Source: an uncultured Bacteroidota bacterium
Lineage (GTDB): Bacteria > Bacteroidota > Bacteroidia > Chitinophagales > Chitinophagaceae
Assembly: GCA_946479615.1 (NCBI GenBank)
Contig: CAMLGR010000047.1
Location: forward strand, 1 to 27,903
Direction of reading: 5' to 3'
Length of the DNA stretch: 27,903 nt
A program made the position numbers and the translations under genes. Position 1 is the stretch's first letter, and every line of letters begins with the position of its first letter. Below the pieces are notes generated by a model that saw only the letters and a list, made by a program, of their open reading frames with translations, had not been told where the DNA came from and ran no database searches. Positions 17,860-24,120 of this stretch are shown here, one piece after another.

Positions 17860-19439
17860 TATTCGAATTTGCCCGGTTTATTCAACAATTCAAATAATTT
17901 GGCAAATGATGTTTTCAACTGTGTATCAAACTCCGCCTGCAGATCTTCCGGGTAAGGATGTTTGAATTTCCAATCGTTGTAATAGGCTTTGATCACTTTA
18001 TCGAAATTCTCCGGGCCGGCACTCAGCTCTGCAATATACATCCATACGGCAGTCTTCAGGTAAATGACCGTACCATAGGTTTCCTTATCCTTGAAATCAG
18101 CCGAAGGCGTTTCGATCGGTTCCTCCATCGGGATCTGTGACAATGCATTGTACACAGTACCCAGGAATTCATCCAGCGGTTTTGTCTTCAGGTCTTCGGG
18201 TAACATTTTACCGAATACACTATTGGTCCTGTATTTCTCTGCTTCATAACGGAACTGAAAAAAGGTGTTCATGCCTTCATCCATCCAGGCATGATCTCTT
18301 TCATTGCTGGCGAGAATGCCGTAAAACCAGTTATGTCCCACTTCATGCGCAATTACCCCATCGAGTTCCGCTTCATCGGCTTCAGGACTGGTGATCAATG
18401 TGATCATCGGGTATTCCATACCGCCCGACATGACATTCTTTGGCCCTTCTACCGCCTGTGCAACAGGATACGGATACTCGCCGATCCAGTTGGAATAATG
18501 ACGGATCGCATCTTCTACATACGAAGTACTCTTTTTCCAGTTGGAGTTCCCGGCTTCATAGCTGTAGGTAAATACATCGATCACTTTACCGGAAGCAAAT
18601 TGTGCTGTATCATAACGTACTACAAAATCCTTATCGGCAAACCAGGCGAAATCATGGATCTGTTCGCCTTTATACTCCAGTGTTTTGGTAGCGCCGGAAG
18701 CAACAGGCGTGTATTTTTTAATGGCATTCGTGGAATCATTGTTATTTGTACCGATCGTTTTGTAAGCGGCCAGTTCTGCTGCATTCTGTAAAGTGCCGGT
18801 AGCGCCGACAACAAAATTGGAAGGCACTGTTATCTTCACATCGAAACTGCCAAACTCGCTATAAAACTCTCCCTGGTCGAGATAGGGGATCGGGTGCCAT
18901 CTTTTCCTGTCATATACTGCCGGTTTGGGATACCATTGACAGATGATATAGGATTGATCGAGGTGACCCGAACGTGAATTATAGGTTGGGATCTTTACAT
19001 GAAAGGGGGTAGCGATCTTTATCTTTTCACCGGGTTGCAATGTTTTGGGCAATACCAGTTTGATGATATCGATATTGCCATTGGGATCAGCTTCTGTTTT
19101 TGCCACCAGTCCATCCACGGTAAAATTAAGACCATCGATAAAGCCTTTATCTTTCATATCCTTCCAGCGTTGCTTGCCATCTTTCTCGCGAAAGATCTGT
19201 TTGGCATAAGCGGTCTTGTCATTCTTATAGGCATTGGGCCAGAGATGGAACCAGATGAAATCGAGTTTGTCGGGAGAGTTGTTGCTGTATTCCAGGTTCA
19301 GCATTCCTTTTAAGGAATAATCGGAAGTGTTAAGGGTAACATCGATATTATAGTTGACTTCCTGTTGCCAGTAAGTTGACTGGCCGGAGGCGATCGTTAT
19401 AATACACAGGGTAGCAAGAGAGAAAAGGATTTTTTTCAC
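17859..19439 (-). CDS. Exported M1-family metallopeptidase without barrel domain
   Basis: 526 residues from GTG 19439, giving the signal peptide MKKILFSLATLCIITIASG with likely cleavage before QSTYW. The frame is open to a TTG at 19457, but that codon is part of a -7 box, so the shorter start is preferred. The catalytic part aligns block for block with the downstream 952-residue paralog: FIWFHLWPNAYKNDKTA, QWYPKPAVYD, PYLDQGEFYSEFG. The GAMEN equivalent is GGMEYP. The zinc site is HEVGHNW with the third ligand in WMDEG (18 residues between). The protein ends soon after the helical region, so it lacks the barrel and should be soluble in the periplasm or secreted. Peptide substrate unknown. The pair arose by tandem duplication with domain gain or loss. 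Confidence 0.88.
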   Translation of the reverse strand: MKKILFSLATLCIITIASGQSTYWQQEVNYNIDVTLNTSDYSLKGMLNLEYSNNSPDKLDFIWFHLWPNAYKNDKTAYAKQIFREKDGKQRWKDMKDKGFIDGLNFTVDGLVAKTEADPNGNIDIIKLVLPKTLQPGEKIKIATPFHVKIPTYNSRSGHLDQSYIICQWYPKPAVYDRKRWHPIPYLDQGEFYSEFGSFDVKITVPSNFVVGATGTLQNAAELAAYKTIGTNNNDSTNAIKKYTPVASGATKTLEYKGEQIHDFAWFADKDFVVRYDTAQFASGKVIDVFTYSYEAGNSNWKKSTSYVEDAIRHYSNWIGEYPYPVAQAVEGPKNVMSGGMEYPMITLITSPEADEAELDGVIAHEVGHNWFYGILASNERDHAWMDEGMNTFFQFRYEAEKYRTNSVFGKMLPEDLKTKPLDEFLGTVYNALSQIPMEEPIETPSADFKDKETYGTVIYLKTAVWMYIAELSAGPENFDKVIKAYYNDWKFKHPYPEDLQAEFDTQLKTSFAKLFELLNKPGKFE

Positions 19440-19454
19440 AAGGACATATTTCTC

Positions 19455-19462
19455 CAAAAATA
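19455..19462 (-). promoter_or_regulatory. Candidate promoter of the M1 peptidase gene, -7 box TATTTTTG
   Basis: Read on the minus strand, TATTTTTG fits TANNTTTG and ends 15 nt before the GTG start at 19439. A TTTG at 19490-19487 is 24 bp upstream, slightly longer than the usual spacing. The predicted leader is about 10 nt. The box overlaps the alternative TTG start, arguing against it. Confidence 0.45.
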
Positions 19463-19500
19463 ATAGCTAAAACTGACATTTCATATCAAATAAAGGGTTA

Positions 19501-19890
19501 AAATAGAGAGGGTTAGGGTTAGAGTAAGAATTATGAGTTATGAATGATGAATGGGCGCCCGGAAGCAGGGAATGACCAGCAATCACGTTACAATTCATAA
19601 TCGTACGACCATTTCATCTGGATACTTTGCGTAGACAAATAGAGGGGGTTAGGGTTAGAGTAAGAATTATGAGTTATGAATGATGAATGGGCGCCCGGAA
19701 GCAGGGAATGACCAGCAATCACGTTACAATTCATAATCGTACGACCATTTCATCTGGATACTTTGCGTAGACAAATAGAGGGGGTTAGGGTTAGAGTAAG
19801 AATTATGAGTTATGAATGATGAATGGGCGCCCGGAAGCAGGGAATGACCAGCAATCACGTTACAATTCATCATTCTTAATTCATAATTCT
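19501..19890. repeat. 136-bp direct tandem repeat (2.7 copies) built on an AATTATGA-heptad hairpin
   Basis: Copies begin with AAATAGAG at 19501, 19637 and 19773; the spacing is exactly 136 bp both times. The third copy diverges after 19870. Only one mismatch was seen between copies 1 and 2 (AGAGAGGG versus AGAGGGGG). Each unit holds GGGTTAGGGTTAGAG, a heptad arm (GAATTATGAGTTATGAATG), the palindrome GGGCGCCC and a unique 40-nt tail. In copy 3 the arm (19799-19825) pairs with a right arm at 19863-19890. In copies 1 and 2 the right arm is cut short at CAATTCATAATCG. It occupies the 433-bp gap between two minus-strand genes; nothing else was seen there. Confidence 0.95.
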
Positions 19891-19891
19891 C

Positions 19892-21310
19892 TCACTTCCC
19901 TTTCCCTTTAAAAATGATCCGCAGGGTGTGCAGCATGATCTTGAAATCCAGGGCCAGTGGAATATTTTCGATATACAACAGGTCGTACTTGCAGCGTTCC
20001 ACCATTTCATCTACATTCTCCGCATAGCCAAACTGGATCATTCCCCAGCTTGTCAGCCCGGGTTTTACTTTCAGCAAATACTTATAATAAGGAAAACGAA
20101 GGATCAGTTGATCGATGTAGTAACGCCGTTCGGGTCGGGGGCCTACCAGGCTCATATCGCCGAGCAGGATATTCCATAACTGCGGCAATTCATCCAGCCG
20201 CCATTTGCGCATGACCTTTCCCCAGCGGGTAATCCGGGCATCGTGATCGGAGGAGAGGGCAGGACCTTCTTTTTCCGCATCCTTTATCATCGAACGGAAT
20301 TTATACATCACGAAGGTCTTTCCTTTATAACCTACTCTTTCCTGTGTATAGAAAACAGGTCCCTGCGAAGAGAAGCGAACGCGGATCAATGTATAAAGAA
20401 GCAGGGGTGATAATATAATCAAACCCAGCAGGGCCACCATTACATCGATCAACCGTTTGATATGTTGTTGCCATTGGGGGATCAATCCTGTTTGCAGATC
20501 GATCAGTGCAGCACCCATCACATTACTTGTTTTGACAGATCCCGATAAAATATCCAGTATACCCGGTTGGATCTTTACTTCCACATCTTTTTCACTTAAC
20601 CGGCTGATGATCGTTTCTACCAGTGCCTGATCGCCTGGTTCCAGGGCGAGTACTACCTGTTTGATATCATGCTGATCGATGATCGTTTCCAGTCCGGTAA
20701 GTGTGCCGAGTTGAGGGATCATTTTACTGATACCATTCTTTCCATTGGCAACTGGCGATACATAACCGGTATACCGGTAACCGCTATCTACCAGGTTCCC
20801 TGCTGTTTCGCGGTATACCTTTATGGCATTATCTCCCTGGCCGATCATAAGCGTATTGAAATATACCTTGCCGCTCAGCAACTGGTTCTTTACTTTTGAT
20901 AAAATGACCATGCGGCCGGTAAAGATAAACACCAGGTGCAGGGCAAACAGGCAAAGGAAGGCGAGATAGTAATAGGTATAATTATCTTTTACATCATCCA
21001 GGATAAAGGCAAAGAACAATATGATGGTACCGACAAGGCTGGCGATAAACGTAACCGTGAATTCGAGCAATCTCGATTTGCGGTACAACGAATGATAAGC
21101 GCCCAGCAGGGTATAAAAGGATACCCAGGCCAGTGGTATAAAAATGATCCCGAGCCAGAATATATTATTCACCTGTATCTGGCCGGCATCGGCGATGGTT
21201 TGTTTGAGGATCAGTTTGCGGATAAAATAAAAAGCGGCCCAGGCCAGCGCCGCCATAAAAAAATCGGCTGCTGCATACCAGGCGATCGATATTTGTTTGC
21301 TTTTCTGCAT
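19892..21310 (-). CDS. Polyprenyl-phosphate sugar phosphotransferase (exopolysaccharide initiating glycosyltransferase)
   Basis: 472 residues. The N-terminal part has four to five membrane helices (within about 10-135), then a Rossmann-like domain (about 148-260) with [14 protein letters not shown]. The C-terminal catalytic bacterial sugar transferase domain is preceded by a membrane helix at 287-308. Catalytic signatures are KRLIDV (285-290), VMYKFRSM (334-341), RLDELPQL (371-378), SLVGPRPE (387-394), KPGLTSW (416-422) and KYDLLYIEN (441-449). Such enzymes move a hexose-1-phosphate from a UDP-sugar to undecaprenyl phosphate at the inner membrane. This starts a capsule or exopolysaccharide repeat unit. 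The ATG overlaps the stop codon of the upstream oxidoreductase gene (TGATG), so the two are translationally coupled. A one-codon longer TTG start is possible but less likely. The sugar cannot be told from sequence. Confidence 0.92.
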   Translation of the reverse strand: MQKSKQISIAWYAAADFFMAALAWAAFYFIRKLILKQTIADAGQIQVNNIFWLGIIFIPLAWVSFYTLLGAYHSLYRKSRLLEFTVTFIASLVGTIILFFAFILDDVKDNYTYYYLAFLCLFALHLVFIFTGRMVILSKVKNQLLSGKVYFNTLMIGQGDNAIKVYRETAGNLVDSGYRYTGYVSPVANGKNGISKMIPQLGTLTGLETIIDQHDIKQVVLALEPGDQALVETIISRLSEKDVEVKIQPGILDILSGSVKTSNVMGAALIDLQTGLIPQWQQHIKRLIDVMVALLGLIILSPLLLYTLIRVRFSSQGPVFYTQERVGYKGKTFVMYKFRSMIKDAEKEGPALSSDHDARITRWGKVMRKWRLDELPQLWNILLGDMSLVGPRPERRYYIDQLILRFPYYKYLLKVKPGLTSWGMIQFGYAENVDEMVERCKYDLLYIENIPLALDFKIMLHTLRIIFKGKGK

Positions 21311-22284
21311 CAACGGGGAATAACGTTGTTGCCGATCCGGGCCAGGATTTTGTGTGCTACATCCATAGCAGCCAGTCCGTCCAGTTCAGATACGATCGTT
21401 CTTGTATTATTCAGGATCGCATTTTTAAATTCTTCCAGTTCGCGTTTGATGGCATTTACTTCAGGCACCGGCGGATTATCTACCGCGATTGTTTTTTTAC
21501 CGGAAGGCGTTTCGATATCAAAGGCAAATACGTTGGAATCTTTGGGTTCTTTTAATTTAATGATCTCGGCCTTCTTATTTAAAAAATCGATACCGATATA
21601 AGCATCTTTCTGAAACAGCCTGATCTTACGCATCTTCTTCATCGAAATACGGCTTGACGTAAGATTGGCGACGCAACCATTATCGAATTCGATCCGCACG
21701 TTGGCGATATCGGGTGTTTCAGTGAGTACGGCTACGCCGCTGGCGGAAATACTTTTCACATCGCTTTTCACAATGCTTAATATAATATCGATATCATGGA
21801 TCATGAGGTCGAGGATCACACTGACTTCGGTGCCCCGCGGATTGAATTGCGCCAGACGGTGTACTTCGATGAACATGGGATTGAACTCGCGGTCCTTCAC
21901 GGCGAGAAAAGCAGGATTGAACCGTTCCACATGACCTACCTGGAATTTGATGCCGGCTTCATCGGCCAGCTTCACCAGTTGACGCGCTTCTTCCATCGTA
22001 TTGGCCAGTGGTTTCTCTACAAATACGTGCTTGCCTTTCTTGATCGCTTTCTCGCACCATAAAAAATGGAAATTGGTAGGAGCTACTACGTCGATAGCAT
22101 CGCAGGCATCGATCAGGGAATCGGGATCGAGGAAACGGGGAAGCTGGTACTTTTCGGCGACCTCGGCAGCAGTGTCGTCGTGCGGATCATAAAAACCAAC
22201 GATATCTATACCGGGTATTTCTTTCCAATTGTTCAGGTGAAATTTGCCAAGGTGACCTACGCCGAAAACGCCTATTCTGATCAT
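21310..22284 (-). CDS. Gfo/Idh/MocA-family NAD(P)-dependent sugar oxidoreductase
   Basis: 324 residues from ATG 22284, giving [16 protein letters not shown] with the dinucleotide-binding GxGxxG at 8-13. VEKPLANT supplies the conserved Glu-Lys-Pro (E90, K91, P92). GHVERFNP and DLMIHDIDI (His163) are typical of the catalytic part. The frame extends seven codons upstream, but that start would lie inside the -7 box. Members oxidise or reduce sugars and nucleotide sugars. The overlap with the sugar transferase gene points to nucleotide-sugar processing for envelope polysaccharide or lipid A. UDP-GlcNAc 3-dehydrogenase-like (GnnA) activity is one possibility that cannot be settled here. Confidence 0.9.
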   Translation of the reverse strand: MIRIGVFGVGHLGKFHLNNWKEIPGIDIVGFYDPHDDTAAEVAEKYQLPRFLDPDSLIDACDAIDVVAPTNFHFLWCEKAIKKGKHVFVEKPLANTMEEARQLVKLADEAGIKFQVGHVERFNPAFLAVKDREFNPMFIEVHRLAQFNPRGTEVSVILDLMIHDIDIILSIVKSDVKSISASGVAVLTETPDIANVRIEFDNGCVANLTSSRISMKKMRKIRLFQKDAYIGIDFLNKKAEIIKLKEPKDSNVFAFDIETPSGKKTIAVDNPPVPEVNAIKRELEEFKNAILNNTRTIVSELDGLAAMDVAHKILARIGNNVIPR

Positions 22285-22302
22285 GTTATTTGTTTGGAAG
22301 GG

Positions 22303-22310
22303 CAAAGGTA
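22303..22310 (-). promoter_or_regulatory. Candidate promoter of the oxidoreductase-sugar transferase operon, -7 box TACCTTTG
   Basis: On the minus strand TACCTTTG matches TANNTTTG exactly and ends 18 nt before the ATG at 22284. No convincing -33 TTTG was found at the usual distance; that position is occupied by the CACAGAGG-type repeat arm. Confidence 0.5.
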
Positions 22311-22325
22311 AGGATACTTGCGCTC

Positions 22326-22466
22326 CTCTGTGATGCTCTGTGTCTCCTCCGTGGCTCTCTGCGTATAATTCTTGTAAGAGAGGTTCTGAATAAAGCTTTA
22401 ATCAGAAACCGTACTCCAGAAGTTATACGCAGAGAGCCACGGAGGAGACGCAGAGAACCGCGGAGA
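22326..22466. repeat. CACAGAGG-type inverted repeat between divergent genes
   Basis: Core arms 22336-22368 and 22423-22455 are complementary at 32 of 33 positions, with weaker pairing outside. The 54-nt loop contains AAGCTTTAATCAG and GTACTCC, which recur in the half copy at 1-30. The element lies between two divergently transcribed genes, so it cannot act as a gene-end terminator for either of them. Confidence 0.9.
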
Positions 22467-22471
22467 TTATG

Positions 22472-22490
22472 TTATCTTGTGAAAAGATAA
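22472..22490. promoter_or_regulatory. Small palindrome upstream of the PLP enzyme gene
   Basis: TTATCTT (22472-22478) and AAGATAA (22484-22490) form a perfect 7-bp inverted repeat with a 5-nt loop, 8 nt before the ATG at 22499. It overlaps TATCTTG, a near match to the -7 consensus. It could be an operator or a 5'-end RNA hairpin. Low certainty. Confidence 0.3.
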
Positions 22491-22498
22491 TAAGAAGT

Positions 22499-23725
22499 AT
22501 GATTACAGAGAATGAATTATCCGATATGGCATCTGCCGCCATCCATGCAGGTCATGATAAAAATGCAGAACACGCCCATCTCGCCCCCATCTATGCTACC
22601 TCTACCTTTGTTTTTGAAAGTGCTGAACAGGGCATGAACCGGTTCACCGGTGCGGAGCCGGGATTTATCTATTCCCGTTTTGGTAATCCAACCACTTCGA
22701 AGGCCGCTGCTATCATTGCCAGCCTGGAAGCATTTGGTTTGAAAAATGAGAAAGGCGAACCATTGGAATTGAAAGCGATATTACATGCCAGCGGCCAGGC
22801 TGCTATGGCGACGATGTTTTTATCCAACCTGGTAGCGGGAGATGCGGTGCTTTCACATTATTCATTATATGGGGGTACCCATGAATTTTTATATGATGTA
22901 CTGCCGCGGTATGGTATTCAAAGCCTGATCGCTGACTTTACAGATATAAATGAAATTGAATCCATCCTTGCAAAAACGCCTTCTTTAAAGATGCTGCATA
23001 TCGAAACACCAGCTAATCCGACAATGGGATGTATCGATATCGGCGCTGTTACCAAAGTGGCGAAGAAGCACGGCATTATCGTGACGGTCGATAACACTTT
23101 TGCAACACCTTATCTGCAGCAGCCTTTTAAATATGGGGTTGATTTTGTGTTTCATTCCACCACCAAATTCTTAAATGGACATGGATCGGCGATAGGAGGT
23201 GTATTGATCGGGAAAGATCTGCATTTCATGAACACGACCGCCGCGAAGTTTTATAAACTGATGGGTGCGAACAGCAATCCCTTCGATGCCTTTTTATTGA
23301 TGCAGGGCATAAAGACATTGGGTGTGCGGATGGAAAAGCATTGCAGCAATGCGGCTCTTGTTGCCGAATATTTATCAACCCATCAATCAGTGGTAAAAGT
23401 CAATTATAATGGATTGAAGGATAATCCTGGGTTTGCCGTTTCGCAAAAGCAGATGCGGCATCCCGGTGCGGTATTGAGTTTTGAAGTGAAAAATGGAATT
23501 GAAGGGGGAAAGAAATTCATTAATCAATTGCAGATGTGCACACGGGCGGTATCGCTGGGAACGGTGGACACGCTGGTCTCGCATCCGGCTTCGATGTCGC
23601 ATTCGGGTATGACAAGCGCCGACAGGCTTAAAGCAGGTATCACGGACGGATTGATCAGGATGAGCGTAGGATTGGAAGCCCCGGCAGATATTATCAACGA
23701 CCTGGAAAAGGCACTTTCTATGTGA
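22499..23725 (+). CDS. Cys/Met-metabolism PLP-dependent enzyme (methionine gamma-lyase / cystathionine gamma-synthase / O-acetylhomoserine sulfhydrylase type)
   Basis: 408 residues from ATG 22499, which gives MITENELSDMASAAIHAGHD. The open frame continues 10 codons upstream through the palindrome and is disfavoured. Family signatures are APIYATSTFVF, YSRFGNPTT (substrate and PLP phosphate loop), SGQAAMATMF, ETPANPTMGCIDI, VDNTFATPYLQQP and HSTTKFLNGHG with Lys223 as the PLP-binding lysine. The C-terminal block SLGTVDTLVSHPASMSH is also typical. Such enzymes break or build C-S bonds in methionine, homocysteine and cysteine metabolism. Subclass is not decidable without alignment. The end reads TCT ATG TGA, the same repeat-derived end as ispD. 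It may be followed by the 2Fe-2S gene in one transcript, with a 98-bp gap. Confidence 0.9.
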   Translation: MITENELSDMASAAIHAGHDKNAEHAHLAPIYATSTFVFESAEQGMNRFTGAEPGFIYSRFGNPTTSKAAAIIASLEAFGLKNEKGEPLELKAILHASGQAAMATMFLSNLVAGDAVLSHYSLYGGTHEFLYDVLPRYGIQSLIADFTDINEIESILAKTPSLKMLHIETPANPTMGCIDIGAVTKVAKKHGIIVTVDNTFATPYLQQPFKYGVDFVFHSTTKFLNGHGSAIGGVLIGKDLHFMNTTAAKFYKLMGANSNPFDAFLLMQGIKTLGVRMEKHCSNAALVAEYLSTHQSVVKVNYNGLKDNPGFAVSQKQMRHPGAVLSFEVKNGIEGGKKFINQLQMCTRAVSLGTVDTLVSHPASMSHSGMTSADRLKAGITDGLIRMSVGLEAPADIINDLEKALSM

Positions 23726-23815
23726 AGTTGTGAGCGGGGTCTCGCGCAGCGGACCCCTGCGCTGTAGCTTTTTCACCACATAGACACATAGGAACATAGG
23801 TTTCACATAGGGTTA
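23716..23815. repeat. ACATAGG-octad repeat with degenerate left arm
   Basis: ACATAGAC, ACATAGGA, ACATAGGT and TTCACATAGGG run from about 23776 to 23815. The short counterpart TCTATGTGAAG at 23718-23728 pairs with TTCACATAG and includes the stop codon of the upstream gene. It is the same family as 13736-13847 but with an eroded left arm. Confidence 0.65.
23736..23774 (+). terminator. Possible terminator with two mutually exclusive GC stems
   Basis: GGGGTC (23736-23741) can pair with GACCCC (23752-23757). Alternatively GCGCAG (23744-23749) can pair with CTGCGC (23757-23762). The two stems share bases and exclude each other. A short T tract (TAGCTTTTT) follows 7 nt after the second stem. It could be a weak terminator for the PLP enzyme gene. 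Confidence 0.35.
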
Positions 23816-23823
23816 TTGATAGG

Positions 23824-24114
23824 ATGGATCAAATAAAAAATACAATCTTCTTCACGATCGAATACAAGGGACAGGCTTACCCTGTATCTGCCTTTCGCAA
23901 CCAGTATTATAGTTTAATGACGCTGATCGCGGATCATCTATCGCCTCCCGATTTTGGTATCTGCAGTGGCATGGGAAGTTGCGGTACCTGTATGATCACC
24001 ATCAAAAGAAAATATTCAACGGAACAGGCACTGGCCTGCGAAGTATTGGTCGATGAGGAACTGTCGGGAGTTACTGTTGTGGTACAGGAACTATCGAGGT
24101 ACAGGGCTGTATGA
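23824..24114 (+). CDS. Small 2Fe-2S ferredoxin-like protein
   Basis: 96 residues, no signal peptide. An N-terminal beta-grasp pattern (IFFTIEYKGQAYPVSAF) is followed by Cys47, Cys53, Cys56 and a candidate fourth ligand Cys72. The segment reads GICSGMGSCGTCMITI. The first spacings, C-x5-C-x2-C, resemble adrenodoxin-type ferredoxins. The distance to the fourth Cys (15 residues) is shorter than in those and nearer the xanthine dehydrogenase-type iron-sulfur subunits, which normally have x4 between the first two. An electron-transfer role is likely; the partner is unknown. It ends 6 bp from the converging ccmF stop codon, with no terminator between them. Confidence 0.75.
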   Translation: MDQIKNTIFFTIEYKGQAYPVSAFRNQYYSLMTLIADHLSPPDFGICSGMGSCGTCMITIKRKYSTEQALACEVLVDEELSGVTVVVQELSRYRAV

Positions 24115-24120
24115 TCATGA

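Noticed and set aside
14254..18791. Open frames on the plus strand opposite the GNAT-like and M1 peptidase genes
   Set aside because: Shadow frames: the minus-strand products carry intact catalytic motifs and the plus-strand peptides resemble nothing.
19511..19525. GGGTTAGGGTTAGAG as a telomere-like or replication element
   Set aside because: Only two hexamers per unit, inside a tandem duplication, with nothing else supporting it.
19501..19870. The repeated units as a CRISPR array
   Set aside because: The 136-bp units are identical throughout, with no constant repeat and variable spacer pattern, and no cas gene is present.
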